Shown here: positions 27,367-35,133 of the stretch, one piece after another
How the letters are laid out: the number at the start of each line of letters is the position of its first letter
Position numbering within the stretch: position 1 is the first letter of the stretch
Source: Bacillota bacterium
GTDB lineage: Bacteria; Bacillota; UBA4882; UBA8346
Length of the DNA stretch: 64,000 bases
Direction of reading: 5' to 3'
Assembly: GCA_023426245.1 (NCBI GenBank)
Contig: JAFABB010000056.1
Coordinates: 1-64,000, forward strand
Notes under the pieces: generated by a model
The model's input: only the letters and a program-made list of their open reading frames with translations
What the model was told of the DNA's origin: nothing
The model's database searches: none
Program-made: the position numbers and the translations under genes

Positions 27367-28401
27367 ATGGTGAAAGTAGGGATAATCGGATGCGGTTCCA
27401 TCACCAAGTACCGGCATGCACCGGAGTATGCCATGAATCCAAATTCTGAAATCATGGGTTTTTTTGATCTCAGGAAAGAAAGAGCCGCAGAAATGGCTGG
27501 GCAATTTGGTGGCAAAGTGTACGAAACGATTGAAGAGATGCTTGCTGAAAAATCAATTGACGCAGTGAGTGTTTGTGCTGCCAATAACTTTCATGCCCCC
27601 GTAACCATAGCCGCTTTGGAAGCCGGTAAACATGTATTATGTGAAAAACCCATGGCTACTTCCGTTGGGGATGCCATAAACATGATTACCGCCGCTCAAA
27701 AAGCCGGCAAATTTTTGATGATCGGACATAATCAGAGACTAGCCGCGGCCCATGTGAAGGTAAAACAAATTTTAGATTCCGGCGAAATGGGAAAAATCAT
27801 CAGTTTTAAAACCTCTTTTGCCCATAGCGGACCAGAAGGGTGGAGCGCTGATAAAAGCGCCAATACTTGGTTCTTTAGCAAAAAGGATGCCATTTTGGGA
27901 GCCATGGGCGATCTGGGTATTCATAAAGCCGATTTGATCCGCTGGCTCATTGGGGATGAAATCGTTGAAGTATCCGCTTTTGTTTCAACTTTGGACAAAA
28001 AAGGTCCGGATGGAAGATTGATCGAGGTTGACGATAATGCCATCTGCCTATTGCGCTCCAAAACCGGAATAACCGGGACCCTCTGCGCCAGTTGGACAAA
28101 TTACGGAGCGGAAGACAATAGCACGATCTTGTATTGCAGCGAAGGCGTGATCAAGATTTATGAAAATCCCGACTTTCCCATCGAGATCAACAAAAGAAAC
28201 GGCGAAAGAGTTTATTACCAAATCGGCAAAATTCAAACCAATGAAAGCCAGACCCAATCCGGAATCATCGATCTTTTCGTAAATAGCCTCGTAAACAACA
28301 CTCCCCCGGAAATCTCCGGTGAAGAAGGGTTGGCCGCTTTAAAAATCATTTTCGCCTGTTTGGAATCATCCCTGACGGGTAAAACGGTAAAAATAGACTA
28401 G
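27367..28401 (+). CDS. Gfo/Idh/MocA-family NAD(P)-dependent sugar dehydrogenase
   Basis: 344 residues from ATG 27367 (AGGAGG six bases upstream; ATG 27364 is three bases before). N-terminal Rossmann motif GIIGCGSITKYRH, the family signature CEKPMATSV (residues about 95-103, catalytic lysine in EKP) and the active-site region GDLGIHKADLIRWL. Members oxidise sugars, inositols or glycosides, often at C3. It is followed by a TIM-barrel isomerase, a pairing common in inositol and keto-sugar pathways. Confidence 0.9.
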   Translation: MVKVGIIGCGSITKYRHAPEYAMNPNSEIMGFFDLRKERAAEMAGQFGGKVYETIEEMLAEKSIDAVSVCAANNFHAPVTIAALEAGKHVLCEKPMATSVGDAINMITAAQKAGKFLMIGHNQRLAAAHVKVKQILDSGEMGKIISFKTSFAHSGPEGWSADKSANTWFFSKKDAILGAMGDLGIHKADLIRWLIGDEIVEVSAFVSTLDKKGPDGRLIEVDDNAICLLRSKTGITGTLCASWTNYGAEDNSTILYCSEGVIKIYENPDFPIEINKRNGERVYYQIGKIQTNESQTQSGIIDLFVNSLVNNTPPEISGEEGLAALKIIFACLESSLTGKTVKID

Positions 28402-28466
28402 ATATATTGGAATTAAATTTTGTAAAAAAAAGTTGGCCTAAAAAAGTTAACGGAGACAGGATTAAC
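28401..28466 (+). repeat. Dispersed repeat, copy 2
   Basis: Begins with GATATATTGGAATTAAATTT and continues GTTGGCCTAAAAAAGTTAAC then GGAGACAGGATTAAC, parallel to 25007-25085. It ends before the AGGATT tandem units seen in copy 1. It fills most of the gap between the dehydrogenase and the second isomerase. Confidence 0.65.
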
Positions 28467-28496
28467 CGTTGAGTTATCAAAGAAAGGTGGCGCGCC

Positions 28497-29423
28497 ATGT
28501 ATCTGGGACTTCTCACAGTCTGTCTGGGCAATCAGTCTTTGGAACAAAAATCCCGCTGGGCAAGGGAAAATGGCTTTAAAGCACTTGAGATCGCTTGTTG
28601 GCCGAAAAACAACGATCGTGATTATTCAAGCTCGGATATTGATGTGGAGCATTTTACTCCGAAAGAGGCTGACCGAATCAATTCACTTTGCAAGGAATTG
28701 GGTTTGACCATCTCATCGCTGGCCTACTATGATAACAATCTGGACCGGGATTTATCCAAACGGGCCCGTGTCCATCATCATTTGAAAAAGTGCATTGACG
28801 CTGCGGAAATGCTGGGTGTTTCGATGGTGGGGACCTTTATCGGCAGGAATATCGATCGATCGATTCCGGAAAACTTTGATGAATTTGAAAGAGTATTCAG
28901 CGAAATGGTAGCGTATGCTGAAAGCAAAGGGGTTAAAATCATCATTGAAAATTGTCCGATGGAGGGATGGCAAGTGCCGGGACTTCCGGGCACGATCTCT
29001 TTTGCGCCGGATCTCTGGCATGAAATGTTCCGCAGGATTCCCAGCCCCAATTTCGGCTTGAATCTGGACCCATCCCATTTGGTGTTTCAGTTAATGGATT
29101 ATATCAGTGTCATTCCGGAATTTAAGGATCGGATCTTTCATGTTCATGCCAAAGAAGCCAAAGTGAACAGCGAGAAATTGAAACGGTACGGGATTTTCAA
29201 CCGGCAGTTATTTAGCGGAACAGGACATGAGTTTGGTTATTGGAAACCCTGTATGCCGGGTCTGGGAGATCTCGACTGGAACCTTTTTCTGAAGACTTTA
29301 CGGGATAACGGTTATGACGGTGTGGTCAGCATCGAGCATGAAGATCCCGATTATGAGGGCACGGAGGAAAAAGTCAAAGAGGGACTCTTGATTGCCAAAA
29401 GACATTTGGAGAAATTCATTTAA
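28497..29423 (+). CDS. Sugar phosphate isomerase/epimerase, TIM barrel, copy 2
   Basis: 308 residues. Same superfamily as 17854-18858, with metal-site motifs IIIENCPMEGW, GLNLDPSHLV and FHVHAKEAKV and a terminal SIEHEDPDY. GAAAGGTGG precedes the ATG. It is likely cotranscribed with the Gfo/Idh dehydrogenase, and would isomerise or cleave the keto product. The two TIM-barrel proteins are only moderately alike, so they probably do different steps. Confidence 0.88.
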   Translation: MYLGLLTVCLGNQSLEQKSRWARENGFKALEIACWPKNNDRDYSSSDIDVEHFTPKEADRINSLCKELGLTISSLAYYDNNLDRDLSKRARVHHHLKKCIDAAEMLGVSMVGTFIGRNIDRSIPENFDEFERVFSEMVAYAESKGVKIIIENCPMEGWQVPGLPGTISFAPDLWHEMFRRIPSPNFGLNLDPSHLVFQLMDYISVIPEFKDRIFHVHAKEAKVNSEKLKRYGIFNRQLFSGTGHEFGYWKPCMPGLGDLDWNLFLKTLRDNGYDGVVSIEHEDPDYEGTEEKVKEGLLIAKRHLEKFI

Positions 29424-29455
29424 AGCAATGAATACCGCCGATTCGATTTCCCAAA

Positions 29456-29574
29456 GAGGCTGTTGCAAAAGGGATTAAAATCCATGAGAAATACAATATA
29501 TACCATAAATAATGGGTAAAGCTTTCCATATATTGTATTCTCGATCGATAAATCTTATTTTGCAACAGACCCTT
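29456..29574. repeat. Hairpin-forming intergenic repeat B (GAGGCTGTT family)
   Basis: Outer arms GGCTGTTGCAAAA (29458-29470) and TTTTGCAACAGACC (29558-29571), inner arms GAGAAATACAATATAT (29486-29501) and ATATATTGTATTCTC (29528-29542), each with one indel. Same size and layout as repeat A. It sits between convergent genes and may act as a bidirectional terminator. Confidence 0.7.
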
Positions 29575-29628
29575 ATTCATATCTTACATGGGACTGTTCG
29601 CGGCAGAAATGAATGGAACAGCCTCCTT

Positions 29629-30408
29629 TTATTCGCATACAACCAGTTCCAATGGATATTTCTTTAAAAACTCCACCAAGGCCGGATTGATTTTGTTGTC
29701 GGTAATGATTTGATCGATGGCGCCGAAATCGGCTAGATAAATTTGTCCCATCTTGGAAAACTTGGTATAGTCGGCTAAAATAATTACTTTTTGGGAACGT
29801 TCAATCATCAGGCGCTTGGTATCCACTTCATCAGGGCTGGAATCGGTCAGCATTTGCTGTTCATTAATGCTGGCGCAAGATAAAAAGGCCTTACTGGGGT
29901 AGTAATCTCTGGCAATCCTTTGGGGAATCGTCCCGGAAAGGGACATGTTGCTCTCTTTAAAGACTCCGCCCAAACAAATGAACTGCAGATTGGGATTTTG
30001 AACCTGAACCGCTTCCAGAAGCAATTTCAAAGAATTGGTAAGGATGGATACGTGGAGGTCTTTCGGAATATAACGGAGAAGATAAAGGGATGTTGAACTG
30101 TTATCCACAAAAATAGTATCTCCATTCCGAATCAGCGTGGCGGCCTTTTGGCAAATGGTCTTTTTTTCTTCGGCGTGGTGAATCTCGCGGATTCCTACCG
30201 GAAATTCCGGCAGGATCTTATCGGATGGAACATTAAGGATAGCCCCGCCGTGGGTGCGTTTGATGACGCCTTCATTTTCAAGTTCCCTCAAATCACGGCG
30301 AATGGTCTCTTTGCAGGCATTGAATTTTTCCGATAAGGAATTTACATCGACTTTTCCTTCTTGTTCAAGGATATTAATGATTTGATTTTTTCTTTCCAAT
30401 CCGAACAT
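29629..30408 (-). CDS. DeoR-family transcriptional repressor (copy 2)
   Basis: 259 residues from ATG 30408, the same length as the paralogue at 15003-15782 and nearly collinear with it (MFGLERK start; CKETIRRDLRELENEG recognition region; DNSSTSLYLLRYIP; ILADYTKF). Substitutions are spread throughout, so it is an older duplicate kept under selection. It may recognise the second operator motif in the 17.7 kb region or regulate the neighbouring dehydrogenase/isomerase and aldo/keto reductase genes. Confidence 0.92.
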   Translation of the reverse strand: MFGLERKNQIINILEQEGKVDVNSLSEKFNACKETIRRDLRELENEGVIKRTHGGAILNVPSDKILPEFPVGIREIHHAEEKKTICQKAATLIRNGDTIFVDNSSTSLYLLRYIPKDLHVSILTNSLKLLLEAVQVQNPNLQFICLGGVFKESNMSLSGTIPQRIARDYYPSKAFLSCASINEQQMLTDSSPDEVDTKRLMIERSQKVIILADYTKFSKMGQIYLADFGAIDQIITDNKINPALVEFLKKYPLELVVCE

Positions 30409-30692
30409 AGGATTCAACCCTTCTAATTTAATGCAATCATCAATTCTTAATCCATATTACCATATTTAGGGAGGTTTGGCGACGGATTCTTCGACGATGG
30501 GCAAATAAGGAAATTGGATCGGAGTAGAAGTTCTGATAAAGGGAATGGGTCCGCCGCCGCAAAGCTTTGATACCGCAAGATAAGGCTTTCGGAAGATTTA
30601 TTCTTTATCGACAGGAAGAACCGGCAATAGGCGAGAATAACAGAAAATAAAGGCTGGCATTTTTTATCAACCGGAAAAGGGAAAAATTTTCG

Positions 30693-31643
30693 ATGAAAAA
30701 GATCACCATTACCGAGTCGGTTGCTATCACCGACATTACTTTGGGAGCGGGCGTTCTAACTTCCCCGGACAAAGATGATTTGTTGGATCGTTATCTTGCC
30801 TTGGGCGGAAACTGTTTTGATACGGCAAGGGTTTATGAGGACGGGCAATCCGATGTGTGGCTCGGGCAGTGGATCAAAGAACGCCGCAACCGTCAAAATA
30901 TAGTTCTCTGCGCCAAAGGATGCCATCCCCTCGATCCCAATGCCATGCATATATCGCGTTTAACGCCGGAAGATATTGTTGGGGATTTGGAGACCAGTCT
31001 TCGCGCCATTGGAACCGATTATGCGGACCTTTACCTTTTGCACAGGGATAATCCGAGAGTTCCGGTTGAAACCATCATGCCGATCCTTCATAAGCTGGTG
31101 GCAACCGGGAAAACACGCGCTATCGGAGTTTCCAACTGGACAGCCGGGAGAATTAACGAGGCGAACCGGTTCGCAGTGGTCAACGGCCTGACGCCTTTTT
31201 CCGTGAGCCAAATGCATTTTGGCCTGGCCCAGACGACGCCCGCTCTTACCACGGATGTTACTCATGTTACCATGAATGATATTGAGTATGGATGGTATCT
31301 TGAGAACAACTTTCCGGTAATGGCCTTTGCGGCCCAGGGGAAAGGTTTTTTTGCGCAAGTTGCCAAAGGATTGCCTTTGAAAGAATGGCCCCAAAAATAT
31401 TACGGATTCCTTCCGGAAAATTACCGCCGGGCTGAAAGATTGATTCAACTTGCTGCGGAATTGGGAACCAATGTTTCGGCGCTGGCTATTGCCTATGTCC
31501 GTGATAATCCGCTCCGGATTTCAGCTTTATGCGCATTTTCTTCGCTGGCCCAGTTTGAAGAAAGCATGGATGTTTTACGGTTTAAGCTTACCCCGGAGCA
31601 GATTGCCTATTTGGAGGGGAAAGGGCAAACTCATTCGGCCTGA
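30693..31643 (+). CDS. Aldo/keto reductase
   Basis: 316 residues. Catalytic tetrad visible: D and Y in FDTARVYEDG, K in LCAKGCHP, H in LLHRDNP. The C-terminal coenzyme segment (NVSALAIAYVRDNPLRISAL) matches the family. It reduces aldehydes or keto sugars with NAD(P)H in the cytoplasm. Preceded by a 285-base region shared with the divergent DeoR gene, in which I see no strong promoter or operator. Its 3' end overlaps the convergent glycosylase gene by 13 bases. Confidence 0.9.
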   Translation: MKKITITESVAITDITLGAGVLTSPDKDDLLDRYLALGGNCFDTARVYEDGQSDVWLGQWIKERRNRQNIVLCAKGCHPLDPNAMHISRLTPEDIVGDLETSLRAIGTDYADLYLLHRDNPRVPVETIMPILHKLVATGKTRAIGVSNWTAGRINEANRFAVVNGLTPFSVSQMHFGLAQTTPALTTDVTHVTMNDIEYGWYLENNFPVMAFAAQGKGFFAQVAKGLPLKEWPQKYYGFLPENYRRAERLIQLAAELGTNVSALAIAYVRDNPLRISALCAFSSLAQFEESMDVLRFKLTPEQIAYLEGKGQTHSA

Positions 31644-32203
31644 TATCGAAAACAGCTCACCAAGTGATCGTTGATAATTCCAATCGCTTGCAAGTGGGCG
31701 TATATGGTCGTGGAGCCCAGAAATTTAAAACCCCGTTTTTTAAGATCCTTGCTGATGGTGTCGGAGAGGTCTGTTGTAACGGGAATTTCACCGGTGGTCT
31801 TCCAGGCGTGGACTACCGGTTTGTTATTTACAAAACCCCAGATGTAACTGTCAAAGGAACCGAATTCCTGTTGAATCTGGATGAATTGTCTGGCATTGGT
31901 GACCGTGGCTTCGATTTTTTTCCGGTTGCGGATGATGCCGGGAAAAGCCAGTACCCGTTCGATATCGGCCTCGCTGTAACTTGCGATTTTTGAAACCGCG
32001 AAGGAATCCATGGCTGCTCTGAAAATCTCCCTTTTCTTCAGCACAATCAACCAGCTTAGTCCGGCTTGCATCGCTTCCAAAGTCAAAAATTCAAAATGTT
32101 GCTGTTCGTCATGGAGGGGAGTACCCCATTCTTTGTCGTGATATTCGGTGAGCAGCGGGTCCCCAAGACACCAGGGACAGCGGGAAAGATTGCCCAAATC
32201 CAT
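31631..32203 (-). CDS. tag: DNA-3-methyladenine glycosylase I
   Basis: 190 residues from ATG 32203 (AAAGGTG upstream). The N-terminal RCPWCLGDPLLTEYHDKEWG and the segment EAMQAGLSWLIVLKKREIFR are diagnostic of Tag; C4-type zinc ligands are the N-terminal cysteine and histidines plus the C-terminal HLVSC. It excises 3-methyladenine from alkylated DNA. Single gene, unrelated to neighbours. Confidence 0.93.
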   Translation of the reverse strand: MDLGNLSRCPWCLGDPLLTEYHDKEWGTPLHDEQQHFEFLTLEAMQAGLSWLIVLKKREIFRAAMDSFAVSKIASYSEADIERVLAFPGIIRNRKKIEATVTNARQFIQIQQEFGSFDSYIWGFVNNKPVVHAWKTTGEIPVTTDLSDTISKDLKKRGFKFLGSTTIYAHLQAIGIINDHLVSCFRYQAE

Positions 32204-32218
32204 GGTAGCACCTTTCAA

Positions 32219-32815
32219 ACGGCGAGTATTTCTCCGGGCTGTGTTTTTAGGTATTCATCCTGTCGGCTTGATCAGGAACAGGTTGGGATGAATTTTTTGG
32301 AGAAGCCGTATAGATAGAGTTTATGGCGAAAGATACCGAAAATCAAGTTAAAAATTTTAACGTTCAAGAAGAGCAGGTTGTGTGGAGGTCCGGACAGTGT
32401 TAGCGGGGTACCCGGCGGTGAAAAAAATGGTTGGCGCGATGAGTGCGGGGACTTTGGCGATTAGAAAAAGATCTCGGGAATCGGAGCCGGATCCTGGGCC
32501 AAAGCCCTGGCTCTTCGGGCTGATTCTGAAGTAACGCGCCAGCGACCCCATAGAATACGGAAATATTAATTTTTCGTGTAATTTCGGGCCTTTGGTTAAA
32601 AAGGTTTTAGGTTTTAATGACAAAGGAAGAAAAAAACAATCAACCACCAAACACATGAAAGGGCAGGAAAAGAGGGAAGCCGGCCGGATTGAACAATGCG
32701 AATAGTTTTATTTTATGGAAACGGGATAAAACTTAAAATTTATGTTTTATTTTTTTGAATTTCGAAAGGAATTTTTTTCATGATGAGCCGGAAACCGTTA
32801 AATCCTGAAATGATT
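32219..32815. other. Gene-free stretch
   Basis: No reading frame here has a plausible ribosome site or recognisable protein; the longest minus-strand frame (32357-32656) reads as low-complexity non-protein. Probably decayed sequence leading into the tandem repeat. Confidence 0.5.
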
Positions 32816-32819
32816 TTAA

Positions 32820-33075
32820 TAATTGGATGATAACCAAAAGGGATGGGTTGAAATAAAAAAACAATGGGTTGACGGGAAAATCCGATTGGATGATTGGAAA
32901 AAACGATTGCAGAAATGATCCGGAAGATTGGATGATGGGTAAAAACAATTGGATGATCGGAAAAAGTAATTAAAAAAATGAACCGGTCGATTGGGTGAAG
33001 GGAAAAAGTGATTGCTGAAATGATTTCGATCATCGGTGGATGGAAAAAAACAATCTAAAAAATGAGCCGGACAAC
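32820..33075. repeat. Degenerate 21-bp tandem repeat
   Basis: Units resembling GATTGGATGATNGGAAAAA recur about every 21 bases with a 42-base higher-order period containing GCAGAAATGATCCGG-like spacers. In one minus-strand frame the units read HPIxFxx heptads, but start site, ribosome site and codon pattern do not support a gene. About a dozen imperfect units are visible. Confidence 0.7.
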
Positions 33076-33089
33076 TTGGATGAATGAAA

Positions 33090-33165
33090 ATCAAAAGTTA
33101 ACGGAGACGGGATTAACGCCTTTATTGGCCTTTTTATTAAAGGCGCGGATTCACAGGATTAAAAG
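33090..33165 (+). repeat. Dispersed repeat, copy 3, with insertion
   Basis: AAAAGTTAACGGAGACGGGATTAAC is interrupted by a 40-base segment with the inverted pair CGCCTTTA/TAAAGGCG and resumes as GGATTCACAGGATTAAAA, matching the second half of copy 1 (25007-25095). Confidence 0.65.
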
Positions 33166-33303
33166 GAACCAATAATCGATGGCCGTTTTTATCCTGGTTC
33201 TTTTTTATACCCTCCTGCCCCTCCTAAGCCACGATTGCAGCAATCACGTTGTTTTTCATCCAATTGGTCACACCAAAAAGGGGGTGGCAGATGTGGGCTT
33301 TTA

Positions 33304-33525
33304 TCATTTCTTTTTCTTTTCTTCACGGCCTAAAAGATCATCGACGGATGTTTCAAATAAATCTGCCAAAAGACATAGCATATCCGGGTCTGGCTTGCGC
33401 AACCCTTTTTCATACCGGTTAATTGCCGCTGCAGAAACATTAATCCGTTTGCCTAAACTATCTTGAGTATAACCAAACTGCTCCCGCAAGGCTTTTAATC
33501 TTTCAGGAAATGAAGTCCCCACCAA
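33304..33525 (-). CDS. Small XRE-family DNA-binding repressor
   Basis: 73 residues from TTG 33525 (GTG 33522 possible); the open frame continues upstream to 33684 but that part crosses the operator region and reads as non-protein. Helix-turn-helix: RLKALREQFGYTQDSLGKRI then NVSAAAINRYEKGLRKPDPD, ending in ETSVDDLLG, the single-domain Cro/CI type. It faces a small plus-strand ORF across two palindromes that are probably its operators, so it likely autoregulates. Such regulators often belong to phage or mobile-element remnants or toxin-antitoxin-like pairs. Confidence 0.82.
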   Translation of the reverse strand: MVGTSFPERLKALREQFGYTQDSLGKRINVSAAAINRYEKGLRKPDPDMLCLLADLFETSVDDLLGREEKKKK

Positions 33526-33574
33526 ATCACCACTTTCAGTTAGTATTCTATCATAGTGGCATTTAAAGAAAACA

Positions 33575-33597
33575 TATATTACCAAATTGGTAATATA
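33575..33597. promoter_or_regulatory. Palindromic operator O1
   Basis: TATATTACC and GGTAATATA, perfect 9-base arms around a 5-base spacer, immediately upstream of the plus-strand -35 box. Likely XRE-repressor site. Confidence 0.72.
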
Positions 33598-33601
33598 GTT
33601 C

Positions 33602-33630
33602 TTGACATTTTGAGGAGTGGAGATTAAAAT
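33602..33630 (+). promoter_or_regulatory. Consensus sigma-A promoter between the two operators
   Basis: TTGACA (33602-33607), 17 bases, TAAAAT (33625-33630). It points to the small ORF at 33687 and away from the XRE gene. Confidence 0.72.
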
Positions 33631-33640
33631 TAAAATTGAT

Positions 33641-33657
33641 ATTACCGAAATGGTAAT
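33641..33657. promoter_or_regulatory. Palindromic operator O2
   Basis: ATTACC, 5-base spacer, GGTAAT: the same half-sites and spacing as O1, placed at the expected transcription start of the plus promoter. Confidence 0.7.
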
Positions 33658-33686
33658 TAAATTGCAGAATTTATTGGGTTTCAAAC

Positions 33687-33854
33687 GTGGTTAATAAAAA
33701 AGCTGTATTTGCAGAGTATGTCAATAACTGGTTTGAACAGATTTGCCGCAGGGATGAGCTAATCTACAGCACGGCGTTGATGGACGGGATTTTGTGCGCA
33801 CATAATATGTGCGACGGGTATTGGATCGCAATGGTTGGGCAAGGAAAAAATTAA
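33687..33854 (+). CDS. Small ORF under XRE control, unknown function
   Basis: 55 residues from GTG 33687 to TAA 33852-33854, in the right place for the promoter at 33602. It reads MVNKKAVFAEYVNNWFEQIC at the N-terminus, faintly like the N-terminal arm of tyrosine recombinases, then diverges into a cysteine-containing tail. No good ribosome site. It may be a gene fragment or a tiny partner of the XRE repressor. Confidence 0.4.
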   Translation: MVNKKAVFAEYVNNWFEQICRRDELIYSTALMDGILCAHNMCDGYWIAMVGQGKN

Positions 33855-33954
33855 GGTTTGAAATTCAGTATCAAGAATGTCTATTGACCTAACCCCCGCC
33901 CCAATGTCATCAAGCTATGGATGCACTTTCTGGAAGTAATGAATTTGAAAATTC

Positions 33955-34198
33955 GGGCCCAGACCTCTCTCTGCGCCTTCGTCACGAAGGCGAGCTCTCC
34001 CCCAATGGAGTTTTTTAATGAAGCGGATTCAGTGGGAGAGTAATCGATGACTTCGTAATCTAAAAGCTTTTGGAGATCAACGGCTTCGAACCCTGGGTTC
34101 GCGGTTACTCTTCCACTGAAACAACTACTTTGAACAACATCTTTGGGGAAGAGCCCGCCTTTCTCGAAAGGCGCGAGTTAGGTCAAATAGGCAACTTG
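33955..34198. repeat. Intergenic GTGGGAGAGTAA/GTTAGGTCAAATAGGC repeat, copy 2
   Basis: Same ordered blocks as 25195-25375, with GTTAGGTCAAATAGGC at 34177-34192, plus small hairpins such as GCCTTCGTCACGAAGGC. The sequence from 33855 to 34590 holds no other gene; 34228-34300 and 34425-34490 add CCTTCCCTGTCCCAGAT-type inverted fragments of the same style. Confidence 0.6.
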
Positions 34199-34590
34199 AA
34201 TCCATGTCCCATTTTATGGAAGCATAGCTTGATGACATTGACCCCCGCCCCTTCCCTCATTCAGAAGGCAATTATCTGGGACAGGGAAGGGGAGCTTTGA
34301 TCGTACATTCTAAGCCTTGAACGGGGAAAGGTACTTTTTCGTAATATTTTTATGTCAGGGTATTGAAAAAGATCATGAAAATAGTCGTTATTTACATCTA
34401 TTGCAAGATCATATCGAATTAAGTCATCCCTTCCCTGTCCCAGATATCAACAACCAGAAGGAGGGAAGGGAACGAAGGTTGGGTGAAATTGGCGTTTAAC
34501 CCATGCTTTTTCAAATCTGGGCAGACAGAACGGCCGCCCCCAAAAAAGTCGACAAATAATAGAAAGATCGATAGAAAGAAGGCATGTCCC

Positions 34591-34872
34591 ATGAAATCCA
34601 TTCTGGAAGAATTATTTTACGGCCAGATCTTCCCCTTCGAACGGATCGTTCCCCAAGATCCCGGATATCGCCCCTTAAACCAAAAAATATCCGATATCAA
34701 GAAAACGTTGCAAGAGAGAATCGCGGCGGAAGATTATCAAGCGCTGGAAGGGCTTTTGGATTTGGGTTGCGACTCAAGTGTGATGGAAGCTTACGCATCC
34801 TTTGAATATGGTTTTAAGCTCGGCGCTCTGATCATGCTGGAGGTGTTCGGCAATAAGGGAGAGCTCAAGTAA
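34591..34872 (+). CDS. Small DUF6809-like protein
   Basis: 93 residues from ATG 34591. MKSILEELFYGQIFPFERIV at the N-terminus and FEYGFKLGALIMLEVF at the C-terminus match the pattern of a small Firmicutes family (DUF6809) of unknown function; the assignment is from memory. The middle is helical. The ribosome site is weak (AAGAAGG). An open frame extends upstream to 34483 but crosses repeat-like sequence. Isolated between repeats. Confidence 0.65.
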   Translation: MKSILEELFYGQIFPFERIVPQDPGYRPLNQKISDIKKTLQERIAAEDYQALEGLLDLGCDSSVMEAYASFEYGFKLGALIMLEVFGNKGELK

Positions 34873-34969
34873 GGCCCCATCAAGATTTTACAGGGGGAGT
34901 TACTTGTCGCTTGGCAAACCAAATGATATCCTTTTTATGAACAGTGTATTAAGGGACATTCCCCTGATC

Positions 34970-35004
34970 CTTTGCCCATAACGTTTTGTGCGTGATGAGA
35001 GAGG
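34970..35004. repeat. GCCCATA-CGTTTT-TGCGTGATG hairpin repeat, copy 1
   Basis: Matches 37093-37128 closely. In the 37.1 kb copy the ends CCTCGCCCAT and ATGGGAGAGG pair; here the pairing is weaker. Confidence 0.55.
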
Positions 35005-35074
35005 GTAGGCTTCTTGATAAAGCTGCAATTCTATTAAGTCGTAACAGTCTTTTCTACAATAAGCTAAGGCTAAT

Positions 35075-35106
35075 AAAAAGAGTCCCTACTTATCGGGACT
35101 TTTTTT
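35075..35106. terminator. Bidirectional rho-independent terminator
   Basis: AGTCCC (35081-35086) and GGGACT (35095-35100) with A5 before and T6 after, between the convergent genes at 34591 and 35134. Confidence 0.8.
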
Positions 35107-35133
35107 AAATGAATAATACTATTTATTTTAGTT

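Noticed and set aside
32357..32656. 99-residue minus-strand frame
   Set aside because: No ribosome site, and the composition does not look like a protein.
32740..33033. Minus-strand frame through the 21-bp repeat as a repeat protein
   Set aside because: No start signal, degenerate units and an open frame in a second register too, as expected for a repeat whose period is a multiple of three.
34070..34499. Short frames in the 34.1-34.5 kb region
   Set aside because: They lie in intergenic repeats and lack ribosome sites or protein-like composition.
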